DNA of 64,000 bases from Cordia subcordata. Its lineage: Eukaryota; Streptophyta; Magnoliopsida; Boraginales; Cordiaceae. The notes below the pieces were generated by a model. The model ran no database searches. It was not told the origin of the DNA and worked only from the letters and a program-made list of their open reading frames with translations. Below are positions 23,719-35,600 of this stretch, in pieces. The stretch lies in NCBI GenBank assembly GCA_028554755.1, contig JAPTOF010000014.1, positions 6,386,001 to 6,450,000 on the forward strand. The letters are read 5' to 3'. The stretch's first letter is position 1; each line of letters starts with the position of its first letter. Made by a program: the position numbers and the translations under genes.

Positions 23719-25243
23719 GGCAAATTATATGGTGCACTTACGGAAGGTGCTCTTGCAATGCATGGTGTACCCATGCTTTATATAAAAGAAAAGAAAAAAA
23801 GCAAAATATAATATATCTAATATTGCCCCCATCTCTCACTCTTACACTCACAGAAACACATACTTGTACATATAAACACATAGAAACACATAGACTCACA
23901 CACACATACACTCATGCATACACACAGAGATGCACACATGTAGACGTACACTCGAGTAGTTCTGTTGGGGCTTGATCGGAGCTTGAAGCTTTAGGCTTTA
24001 ATGGCGTTTTGAGTTTGAAGCTGTCTCAGTGGGCGTGGTGCACACCAAAAGCACTATGGCAGCACGAGAAAGCTCGTGGAGGTGGTGGATTGGCTTATGG
24101 TGGCCGGATTTGATGCCCGCAATGATATGAATGCTGCAAGTTTTTAACTGTTTTTAGTGTTGAGACTGAGTTGACTCAGCATGATTGAGTTGGTTTAGTT
24201 CTTGCTAAATTTATTTGAGGAAGACATTCCTTCATCTTGCATGTTTGAGTTGCTAGATTTTTCCACTAGAATTTCCTTCGTGTTGCTCCTAGATTTTTTT
24301 ATAATGAGTACTATTTGTTCAATATAAAAACATTATTTGTTCACAATTAATAAGCTGTTTATTCACTAAAAATTTAGAATTCATGACAATATTTGTTCAC
24401 TAGTAAATTAGTAGAAACAGGTACAGATGTTTGTTCATAATAAAAACACTATTTGTTCACAGTTGATAAGCTGTTTGTTTACTGATAATTGAGAATTCAA
24501 TACAATACCTATTTACAAGTAAATTGTATAAAACAGTCATAAATATTTGTTCAGAATAAAAATACTATTTGTTCACAGTTGATAAGCTATTTTGTTCACT
24601 GAAATAGTCACAGATGTTTGTTCACTAAAATAGTCCCAGATGTTTATTCAGTATGCAAAATCTTTTTGTTCATCGAAGTTAATTGAAGTGAATGTAAAGA
24701 CATGTTTGTTCAAAATTCATAATCTGTTTGTTCATTGAAAATTCACAATTTGTCACATTTATTAATATGAATAATATTTTCTAGAAATCAGCGAAAAAAC
24801 ACATACACATATACACATGCAAATCTATTTTTCTAGAAAGAGATTCATTAGATGTTTGTTCAGTAAAAATTTAGAGCATTTTGAATTTTATATATCTATT
24901 TTTCTAGAAACAGATTTGCATTGAAAATGTGATTGTAATTTGTTCATAAAGAGATGAAATCATATCAGTATCAGAGAGCTTAACATTGTTGATTTTTGTA
25001 ATTGGATATGATTTTCTGAAATTGTAGATGTTGATGTTGAAGTTGATGAATTGAATCAAAGTGAAGCTGTGTGATTAGGAGGCAAAAGAAAACGAAGGAG
25101 AGAGAAGAACGAAAAGAGAGAAAGGAGAGAGAGACTGAGCTGTTTGCTTTTTTCTTTTCTTTTTTTAAATATATGAGAGAGCACGATGCTACATGAAAGA
25201 GTATCTTGTGAGGAATCATGATATACATCCCATGAAATTTACC
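23719..25243. mobile_element. Mutator-like element with 116-bp array (copy B)
   Basis: The left end starts GGCAAATTATATGGTGCACT. The right end read inward starts GGTAAATTTCATGGGATGTA. They form an imperfect inverted repeat related to the ends of copies A and C. The interior (24285-24960) is a GTTCA-rich array with the anchor GTTCACAnTTnATAAGCTGT at 24339, 24455 and 24571 (period 116 bp). The array is homologous to copy A's in the opposite orientation. No clear 9-bp target duplication was found, so this copy is older or its ends are slightly misplaced. There is no transposase. A CA-rich tract lies at 23850-23940. Confidence 0.55.
24285..24960 (+). repeat. GTTCA-type tandem array in copy B
   Basis: Repeats of about 116 bp composed of 22-bp subunits that begin GTTCA, for example GTTCAGAATAAAAATACTAT and GTTCACAGTTGATAAGCTGT (each continuing two more T). 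TTTGTTCA or a one-base variant occurs well over ten times. Non-coding (period is not a multiple of three). Confidence 0.8.
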
Positions 25244-25549
25244 TTATACTCTCTTTAAATTAATTTTTGTGTGTGAGATATAACTTTCTATATATTAAAT
25301 ATATAGATAAATAATCAAAACCTTAACTTCCTCTCTAGGAGTGAGTAGAGTATCTCCCCTAACTTGTATAATCTTTCCTATGCTTCAACTGTGGGATCTA
25401 AGAGAGCTCATCAACTGGTGACACCTTTGTCTTCCTCTCTCCTCTCTCTTTTCTTGGACAATTTGCTCATGTTTTTCCTCTACCGGATCTTCATGTCTTG
25501 AGCAATATGAAATCGTTTCAGTCGATCAATTGAGGTTTACCTTTGTTGG

Positions 25550-25867
25550 GGGTTTGTTTAGATAATTTTCACTAGAAGCAAGTAGAGTGGGATGTTATCC
25601 ATTGTTGTCCATGCTTTTTGTGCGCAAGCTTCATTGGTTGTTGTATCTGTCTTGAAGCTTGGTCTCTTTTTGGTAAAGATTGTAGTAAAAGAATGGTGCT
25701 TTATGGTGAAGAAGATGACTATCTTTCTTAGGATTTGTGTTTAGGCTGTTATGTTGTTTGGGCCATTGTTGGCTTTTTTTTTTTTTTGTGTTTTCTTGGG
25801 CCTTTTAGGCCTTTTGTGTAAGTTTCTTTTAGTTTAATATATGAGCTCTTTTTGATTAAAAAAAGAA
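25550..25867 (+). repeat. Possible LINE 3' tail
   Basis: The stretch ends with TTTGTGTAAGTTTCTTTTAG, then a short AT-rich run and TTTTTGATTAAAAAAAG. This is the kind of 3' untranslated end and short A-tail seen in plant L1-like LINEs. No coding domain and no target duplication were seen. Confidence 0.35.
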
Positions 25868-26455
25868 CTTTAATTCTTTTTAATAGTTAGTTCTTTTAAT
25901 TTTGTTTCTTAATTCAGGAAAAAAAAGTCTAATTCTAATTCCAAAAATTTTAAATTCTATTGTACTATTCTATTGCTTTAATTTAAATTATAAATTCTAA
26001 TCTTGAAAATATTACATTTTAAAATCAAATTCAATTAAAATTTTAGAATTCTATTGAGTTGTCTTTTAAATTTTTAATTTTAATTCTTAATTTTATAATT
26101 GTAATTGGAATAAATTCAAATGTAAAATTCTTATATGGGTCTCAAATGCGAGCAATTATTGGAAACAACCACTATTAATTCTCTTTAAAAACAAAAAGGG
26201 AAGAAAAAAAATTTGATATTATATTTGTTATATAAATATATATATATAGACCCTTTTTTCTCTTTTTCTTCATTTGCTTATGGTTCAATTGATATTTATC
26301 TTTTAATACTTGAAAATTAGTGGCTTTTCTACCTTGCTTATCATCACTTACAAGAGTATACAATTAACTTATATCCTCTCTTACATTTACTTATATGATA
26401 TTCTTACAATTTTGAGGTTCAACTACACATTTGTTTTCTACATACATACACATAC

Positions 26456-26497
<42 letters not shown>

Positions 26498-27117
26498 TTA
26501 TATATATCACCCTACTAAAAAGTAACTGTGTTATCTGATTTTGTATCACTAATTAAAATAGTAATTGTATAAGACATGATGCAATTAGAAATTAAAAGTT
26601 CATGAATCTAAATTATACATAATGAAATTATAAGACCTTTTAACATTATGTGTATTTAGCAATTTGAAAATCCATGGATTTAGGTGTTGAATTTAGATTA
26701 TGTATAATGAACTTGTAAAATATTTCAAAATTAAGTTGAATGTAAATCCTTGTTCCTTTGCTATTTCACGGCTTTAATTATATCTTAAAAGGTTTGTAAG
26801 TTAATGTCTATTGATGGTTTATCTTTTTATTTTACCTTTCTTTTTTGTATTAGAGCTATGATTAACATTTTGAATTTATATGTTCTCTATCGTCGCTTTA
26901 ATTTGTTATTTTAATATTTGATTTTTAAGTACTCAAATATGATTTTTTAAATTATAAAAATTAATTACACAAAATAAGTGAACTTTGTCATTAACGTATC
27001 AATCAATTGAATGGTACTAGTTATAAAAATATAATATTTGAATATAAGTGCATCACATTTATATAGTATTTAAAAAGTAATTATGAAACACCTCAATATA
27101 CTCATTGAGATTACAGA
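25868..27117. other. AT-rich intergenic sequence with microsatellite
   Basis: Very AT-rich. A compound microsatellite (CATA)n followed by (TA)n lies at 26441-26500. No gene recognised. Confidence 0.6.
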
Positions 27118-27126
27118 AGCACCAAT

Positions 27127-28621
27127 TAGTCCATATATTATGCTCCCTAATTACTGTGTGCCTAACAATCGCCGTGTACCTTTTAGCGCGTGAGACACAG
27201 ACGCTATATAACAAGATCTAAATTAGTCAAAACTCCCAAAAACTTCATACACATGCTTTCATGACAATGATGTTCAACCACAGTATGTGTTTGAACATCA
27301 CTCTGAAAACGTATGAACATCACTGACAAAATGTGTAAAATTGCTCTGAAAATATATTGTAAATTTTCACATTGCAAAAATACGCAAGAATTGATGTTCT
27401 GCTATGTGATAAACTAAAATTTGAAGTTCAAAACATTTGCTCTGTATGTTCAAAATGAATAAACTATTAGTTTAAAATTAAAACCATGCTGCTTGATAAA
27501 ATAAAAATCATGGTTCAAAATGAATAAACTGCTGGTTTAAAATGACTAAGCTATTGGTTTAAACTGAATAAACTACATGTTCAAAATTAATATCGTGCTA
27601 GTTGATAAAATAAAAATCATGGGTCAAAATGAATAAAGTATTGGTTCAAAATAAATAAGCTACTAGTTTAAAATGAATAAACTACTGGTTCAAAATAACT
27701 AAACTACTGGTTCATACTAAATAAACTACTGGTTCAAAATTGATATCATGCTACTTGATAAAATAAAATTCATATTTCAAGATGAATAAAGTAGTGGTTA
27801 AAAATCAATAAACTACTGGTTCAAAATAAATAAAGTATTGGTTTAAACTGAATAAACTACTGGTTCAAAATTGATATCATGCTATCTAATAAAATAAAAA
27901 TCATAGTTCAAAATGAATAAAATACTAGTTCAAAATAAATAAAGTACTAGTTCAAAATAATTAAATTACTAGTTCAAAATGAATAAAGCACTAGTTTAAA
28001 ATGAATAAACTACTGGCTCAAATTGAATAAACTATTGGTTCAAAATTGATATTATACTACCTGATAAAATAAAAATAATGGTTCAAGATAAATAAACTAC
28101 TGGTTCAAAATTCATACACTACATGTGCAAAATCAATATAGTATTTCATATGTTATACTAATAGTTCACAAAATACTGTCATATTTGATAAATTAACGGT
28201 AGTTCAAAACAATAATTCTTATAAGTGCGAATTGAATGAACTAGTGGTTCAAAATGAATAAATTAATGGTTCAAACTGAATAAACTATTAGTTCAAAATG
28301 AATAAACTACTGGTTCAAAATTCAAAATAACACTAATACTGAATGCTCAAAATAATAGTTTTCAAAATTCAAAATAATAGTGTCTCAGTCACAGGGTAGA
28401 AAATAGATGCTTAGATATTAGAAGATAAATCTTCAGAACCTATACGCAAAACTACAACAACAATTTTAATTGCTTCGCTTTGACCTGTTAAAAGGTGTTT
28501 TAATTTTTTATTTTAGACAATGTCAAATTACGTCGTTTCAATAGAGTGTATATAACACGCGATTTAAGAAGTACTACACTACGTAGGTGTACAGTGCCTG
28601 CGGAGTACGATAAAATTTGCG
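27127..28621. mobile_element. Mutator-like element with 22-bp minisatellite (copy C)
   Basis: A 9-bp direct repeat AGCACCAAT lies immediately outside both ends (27118-27126 and 28622-28630). The right end read inward (CGCAAATTTTATCGTACTCC) resembles the ends of copies A and B. The left end (TAGTCCATATATTATGCTCC) is more diverged but aligns in ATTATGCTCC and the later GTGTACC. The interior, about 27400-28340, is a minisatellite with 22-bp units of the form GTTCAAAATGAATAAACTAC plus two bases, interrupted at multiples of about 22 bp by a spacer containing TTGATAAAATAAAAATCAT. No protein is encoded. Confidence 0.7.
27400..28340 (+). repeat. 22-bp minisatellite in copy C
   Basis: Several dozen diverged 22-bp units (GTTCAAAATGAATAAACTAC and two more bases). 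The longer spacer TTGATAAAATAAAAATCAT recurs at about 27494, 27603, 27756, 27888 and 28061. The spacings of about 109, 153, 131 and 174 bp are close to 5, 7, 6 and 8 units, which indicates a higher-order pattern made by unequal exchange. Confidence 0.85.
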
Positions 28622-28630
28622 AGCACCAAT

Positions 28631-29687
28631 GCTCTTTAATATCTTTTCCTTAAAATGATACAACAAATCAATGAATCATTAATCATATTATATAGTGCAA
28701 CATAATCAGATTACGATTATTATTATCTGCAATAACTATTTTTCTACTAAAGTTGTTACCTTTTCTCTCTCACAAGTCATCTCTTTTATAACCTCTCCCC
28801 AAAAAAAAATCAAAACAACCCTAAAAATAAATAAAAAATAAGATCACGTATTCCATCGTGACCAGAAAGTCTAATTACTAAAATCTCTACGTCTCAACAA
28901 CTAGTCTTGTAATTAAACCAAATAGATCCCTAGATCATGTCAATTATATAACCTATAAATTAGCATTTGACTGTGATTCACATAAGCAACTTAATAGTTA
29001 CCATAAATAAGGTTCTCTCATATCAGTTAAAAAAAATAAAATAATGGTCCTGTTTGGATTGACTTTTTTTAAAAACACATTTTTTAACAACTTTTAAAAA
29101 ATAACTTTTTTTAATAAGTTAAAAATTTTGTGTTCTAAAAGAAAATTATATTTGAACTTTTTTAAAAATTTTAATTTTTTTTAAAAGCATATCAAATAGC
29201 TATTACAAATTTAGTATAATTTTTTTAAAAAAATATATATTTTTCCCTTAGCAAAAGTCAATCTGGCCCATAGTCTTCTTCTCCCTTATATTTTCTCGGT
29301 TCACTTTTATTGTCCCCATCAACTTTCTCTCTTTGTTTTTATTGGTCCTGTCCCATTTATTTCATAATTTATTAAGATCATGTTGATTATATAATTCATA
29401 AATTAGTATTCGGGTGTGATTCAAAGCTTCAAACCCAAGGCCAATAAAAGTCGATAGGCTTGTAAAAAGTTGTCATTACTATAAAAAAGGTTTTCTCTTT
29501 ATGAACTAAAAATAATAAAATACTTTTTTCCATATTATATTTTCTCTTTTTACTTGTATTGTCTCAGTCACTTTTTCTCTTTATTGGCCCTATCTAGTTT
29601 GATTTCGTTAGTTATATTTTTATATAATAGCAGGAGTGGATATAATAGGGGAGGAAAGGCAAGAAAGAGAGATAGGGGAGGGGTAGA
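28631..29687. other. Upstream region of the TRB gene
   Basis: AT-rich. It holds a probable MITE at 29046-29269 (listed separately). A TATA-like stretch TATATTTTTATATAATAG is at 29611-29628, about 60-75 bp before the TRB start codon, so the 5' leader is probably short and is purine-rich (GGAGGAAAGGC...GAGAGATAGGGGAGGGG). Confidence 0.5.
29046..29269. mobile_element. Probable hAT-type MITE
   Basis: An approximately 224-bp AT-rich block whose ends are inverted: left GGTCCTGTTTGGATTGACTT, right read inward GGGCCAGATTGACTTTTG. The same end sequence style (TAGGCCCGTTTGGATTGATT on the minus strand) recurs at 45275, pointing to a small family. A target duplication was not convincing. Confidence 0.5.
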
Positions 29688-32600
29688 ATGGGAAATCCGA
29701 AGCAAAAATGGACAGCTGAGGAGGAAGAAGCACTGCGTGCGGGTGTGGCCAAACACGGCACTGGCAAGTGGAAGAACATTCAGCGAGACCCCGAATTCAA
29801 CCACCTTCTCCATTCCCGCTCCAACATTGATCTCAAGGTATATACATATAATTTAATATGCACACACATGTGTGTTTGTGTGTGTAATTTGTAAAGGCTT
29901 GATTTAAGGTAGAAAAATTTTTAATTTGCAATTTTTGCAATCTCCAATTATTTGTTTGGAGCTAGTGAGTGATACTGTAAACGAGGTTGGCGGATTGGAA
30001 TAAACTTTAATTGCAAAAAGATTTAGAATTTGGGGTGTTTCTAATGTTTTCTTGTTAATACCTGTAATTTTGGATCATGATTTGATATTATTTTTGTTGT
30101 TAATCAGTTTATTTTATTCTTTTTGTGTGTGTGTGTGTGTGTTTTTAGCGCAAAAGACTCTTGATTTGTTGAAGTTGCACGTTTGTTGTGATAATCTATG
30201 GCTTCCCCTGATGTATAAAGATGTTATGTAAAAAGCTCCATATGTTTGCAATACGCATTGCCTTCATATACCTAAAAGAGAGGTAGCTCGGTGTGCGAAA
30301 CTTGGTATGAGCTGGGTTCTTGGAAAGGGTTGGACTTGCTTGGTGGTGTCTTGTCAATGCAGCTTTACTTGCATTTTTGTAATGGACTTGTTTCGATGAT
30401 GTTTATGCTAAGGCTCCATGTTTTCATAAATTACTTGGGTTATGAGTATGTTATTAAGTTATCATGGTAAAGTAGGGTTTAACATGCAATTTTGACAATA
30501 TTGAACATGATTGATTATTGTCTTCTGTTGTTGGAGAGAGTGTCTAGTGAATGTGTTTTACTTGGTGATGTGATATGGCGACATGGTATGCAAAAACTAA
30601 TCATTCTTTGGACATAAATTATTTCTACGTATTAAGGGGGCATAAATAAAATGTGAGGCAAGTGGAATTGCATTGCTTGCAACAGGATAAATGGAGGAAT
30701 TTGAGTATTGCAAGTGGCCAAGGAACAAGGGACAGGTCAAAGACACAAAAAGCAAAGGCTAACCCTGATGCTCCAGCCACTCCATTGCCCAAACAGCTCC
30801 CCGTGGTTCCCTCAGCTCCTATTTCACAGAATGGATCAGCTGAAGTAGTTATGGAAGACTCTTCAAAATGCTTATTAGATGGGAAGACTGCCTCAAAGTA
30901 GGTTACTTCTTTTCTTCCGAGCTTTAATTTCTGCTGATTATTTCTCTAGTGCATCCCATAATCTGGAAATGCCAAAAAACTGATCCAGAAAAGATGCAAT
31001 CTCATTGTTTTCACATGATAGAATATGATCATTAAGAGCCTCAGATAATATTCTTGAATTTCTTTGGAATCCTTAAGATACAGATTTTAGATATTTGGTT
31101 GCTGTGCAATTTTTAGGGATTCAATGATATTGAGGCTCTTAGTAATTAGCCAAAGTGGAAAATGTAAAAAGAACTTCTTATGTTTTTTTAGAATGATTTT
31201 CCCATCAACTGGTAGTTTGAGATGCTCGACCGAATGAACTAGAGAACACATTGGTTCTACCAGTTGGTCGACCGGCAAGGCCAATGAAGACATTGCCTTG
31301 ACTGGTCGATATGACTGGTCAACCAGTTGTGCGACTGGTAAAGGCAGTGAGTGACCGTTAATGTTTGAACTGGTTTTGACAGTTGAACTACCAAAATATG
31401 TTTCTATTTGGACTAAACTTGAAATCATCTGTAAATAGACAGTGTTGGAAGCCTCTAGAAGCATGAAAGCATCCATAGCCAATCTCACTTTGCCAACAAA
31501 CATCCAGATTAGACTTCAAGTACATTTTACTACAGAAAATATACTTAAGGCCTTAGATATTCCTGGCATCTTTTGGTGATTGCTAGCCTGATTTGATAGT
31601 GCAAACCAATTCAGGTTGTTAGCTTCATTGTATCGCAAGGGATATTTGCACAAACCCCTTTGCATACTTGTTCAGTGGGGCCAAATAGTCATTGATGAAA
31701 GTGGCAATTTGCAGCATGCCTTGTAGCCATTTTTGAAGAATTTTTTCCGCAGAATTCTAACATGGCTTTTGAAGTTTCACGTTATACGTTGACTTATCGT
31801 AAGAATGTGGCTCAATATCCTTTTGTGTCTAGCAGTTGAACCTTCTGTTTCTAATGATTATCTTATAAACTCTTTCTCATCCTTGTACTTATATTTGTGT
31901 TTATCAATGAATTTATTCTTATTACTAAGAAAAGAAAATGTTTTGCTGTTCAAAAGCAAAAGTTTTGCCTCTTACTGAGTGATCTGCTGGATAACATGTT
32001 ACTGTTAGAACAAATGGACTGAAATAATTTCAGTTACCACTAACCATATTTTCTCACCCGATCTTGGGAACTAAGACATATATCATATTGTCTCATCATC
32101 TCCATATTGGGCGGTGGCAGTTTATGATCTGCTCTCCTCCCAGCACAGCATCATTTGAGGGATGATTATGGAAATATATAGAATTAAAAGGAAGAGAATG
32201 CCTGTATGATTAGTGATTTTGTTTTAAAAGGGAAAAATCTATGTGTTTATATTTCATAACTCTGATTTAATTGTATGATTTTCGAGGTACAATGCAATGA
32301 TCTTTGAAGCACTTGCGACTCTCAAAGAGCCAAATGGATCAGACACTAGCACACTAGTCAGTTTTATTGAGGTATTATGGAGCATCAACCTTATGTGACT
32401 TCTGAATATGGATAGTGATAAATTCTGCATTTATTTCATCTTGACTTTTAGGCTTTGGTCTAGAGATTTGAAGATTATTCTTGCTATTCTTATCTTCCAT
32501 GATTATATGTAGTTGTCCATGTGTATTTGTATGTGTGCACGAGTATCTCTCTTGTAATTGAGAGAGAAAAGAGCTTTCGTACATTTTATAGTACTTAGCC

Positions 32601-35600
32601 TCATATGTTTATGTTACTAAGAAGGCAAACAATAATATCTCTCTTCTGATGTGGGAGAGAGTTAGTACACTTAATAATATAGAACTAATATATTCAACAC
32701 TCCCCTCAAGTTGGAGCATATATATATCATTTGTGCCCAGCTTGTTACAAATATATTTAACCGAGGGACCACTAAGTGATTTTGTAAACAAATCAGCTAA
32801 CTAATCACTAAAGCGCTAACATAGGAAGTGACAATTTCTTTTGTCAATAGTTTTTCTCTCACAAAGTGACAGTCAATCTCTATATGCTTGGTTCGTTCAT
32901 GGAATACTAGATTTGTAGCAATGTAAATAGCAACTTGATTATCACAAATAAGCTTCATTGGTCCTGAACCACCAAAACCAATTTCTGCGAGGAGATTTTT
33001 CGCCCATATTAGCTCACAAGTGGCAAGGCCCATAGCTCGATACTCTGATTCTGCACTCGAGCATGCAACCACATCTTGCTTCTTACTCTTTAATGAGACC
33101 AAGTTCCACCAATGAATATACAATAACCAAAAGTCAATCTCCTATCAGAAGGACTACTTACCCAATCTGCATCTGAGTATCCAATAATTTCCATGTGCCT
33201 TCTGTTACTATAAAGCAATCAATCTTTTTCTAGGGAAACCTTCAATATATCTCAGAATTCGCAGAACTGCATCTCATTGTTTTCTTCGTGGATCATTTAA
33301 GAATTGGCTCACAACAGTGATTGCAAACGAGATATCTGGTCGTGTCACAGTGAGATAATTAAGTTTTCCAACCAATCTCCTATATCTTCCAGGATCTGTC
33401 AGTAACTGTCCTTTTTCTGGCAAAAGTTTCACAATTGGATCCATCAGTGAATCACAAGGTCAAGCACCTGGCAATCTTGCTTCATTCAACATGTCTAGAC
33501 TGTATTTTTGCTGAGATATGAACACTCCTTTTCTTGACTTAGCTACCTTAATGCCCAAGAAATAATGTAATTCACCGAAGTCTTTGGTTTGAAATTTCTC
33601 ATGAAGAAATGCCTCGAGGTCTTTTATGCCTGCAGTGTCATCACCAGTTATAACAATGTCATCCACATACACAATTAGCAAAAGACTTTTTCCCTCAAAA
33701 CATCGATAGAAAACGGAATGATCAACACTGCAATGTCTCAATCCTAACTCAAGAACCACTAAACTAAAGCGCCCAAACGAAGCTCAGGGAGATTGCTTGA
33801 GGCCGTATAGAGCCTCCTTTAGGCGACATATCTTCCGAGACTCCCCCTGAGCAGCAAATCCCGAAGGTTGCTCTTTGTACACCTCTTCATCGAGATCACC
33901 ATTAAGGAAAGCATTCTTAATATCAAGTTGATAAAAGGGACCAATTATGGATAGCGGCTAGAGCAAGGAAAATATGAACAAAGGACATTTTGGCAATAAG
34001 AGAAAAGGTGTCACTGTAATCAAGACCATAAACCTACGTATATCCCTTAGCCACAAGGCGGGCCTTCAGACGATCAACCTATCCATCTACAGTGACCGTC
34101 ATAGTATACCCCTACCGATTGCCAACTGGTGATTTACCAAGAGGTAAGTCAACTAACTCCCAGGTCCCATTATGGTGCAAAGAAGACATCTCCTCAAGCA
34201 TTGCAGCCCGCCAACTTGGATGAGCACATGCCTCTGCTACATTCTTAGGAATAGAGATAAAAGACAAAGAAGCAATAAGACACAGAGGAAGGGGATAGGC
34301 GATCATAGTTAACACAGTGGTGCAAGGGTGAATACCTTTACGTAAAGCGATAGGGAGATCAAGATCAGAAGACAAGGCAATAGAAGCAAGATCCAAAGGC
34401 GGTGAGTCAGTAGGTATCGGCGGGGGCGATGAAGGACAAGGAGGTGATGAAGAACAAGGGTGGCGTGAATAGACCCAAAGGTCTAGTTGATCCAAGCGCG
34501 AGCTAACTGCTAGTGATGTCGCTTAGGATGGAGCAAGAATAGGAACAGAAAGGGTATCAAATGTAGGGACAGGAAGGGGCAAGGATTCAAGTATCGGATT
34601 AGGGGATGGACTTGAAGGGAAATAAGGAGTGGTCTCGAAAAAAGTGACATCAGTAGAGACAAACCAACAATTCATCTGGGGAGAATAACAATGATACCTT
34701 TTCTGATGCCGAGTATACCTAAGGAAGACACATTTAATAGACTGAGCTTCTAACTTATCTACCCCAAGAGAGTGATTATGAACAAAAGACACACAGACAA
34801 AAACCTAAGGGGGTAAAGCATATATAGAATCATGGGGGAACAAAATCGAAAAAGGAATTTGATCATGCAATACAGAGGAAGATATACAATTAATAAGATA
34901 ACATGAAATCAAAATAGCGTCCTCCCAAAAACGAAGTGGTATATGCATATGAAAAAGGAGCGTACGGGCTGTCTCAATGAGATGACGTCTTTTTCCTTTG
35001 GCAACCCCATTTTGCTGTAGAGTATGTGCACAAGATGTTTCACGAAGAATGCTGTGAGATTGCAAAAAAGCAGTAAAGGCAGTAGATAAATACTCCTTGG
35101 CATTATCACTCCGGAGAGTCTTTATTGAAACCCCAAACTGTGTTTGAATTTCATTATAAAAGTTACAAAAAATAGAAAACACTTCAAAGTGTTCTTTCAT
35201 TAAAAAAAGCCAAGTCATTTAAGAGTAATCATCAATAAAAATAACAAAATAACAAATCCAATTTTAGAAACAATACGACTAGGGCCTTAAATGTCAGAGT
35301 GGACTAGGGCAAAGGTGGCAGCAACCCGCTTGTTGACTCGACTAGGAAAAGAACTACGACTATACTTGCCTAATTGACAAGACTCACAACGAAGTTCACT
35401 AACATGACTTAAACTGGGGATCATTTTCTTTAAACTAGACAAGGAAAGATGACCTAGATAAGAGTGAACTTGCTCCGGTATAGCAGCAACAGTGCACGTG
35501 GTCGGGACATTTGGATCCAAATAGTATAGTCTGCTCTCCTCACTCCTGGTACCAATCTTCATGCCCGGTACCAATCTTCACGCCCGTCTTCAGATCTTGA

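Noticed and set aside
26310..26525. ORF rich in Thr-His and Tyr-Ile
   Set aside because: Direct translation of the (CATA)n/(TA)n microsatellite.
31034..31140. Fold-back in TRB intron 2 (AAGAGCCTCA and its complement about 90 bp apart)
   Set aside because: Only about 10 bp pair perfectly, and the rest of the arms align poorly; too weak for a MITE or a microRNA precursor.
31087..31503. 138-codon ORF in TRB intron 2 as a nested gene
   Set aside because: It covers repeated CTGGTCGACC-type motifs typical of an LTR; no domain.
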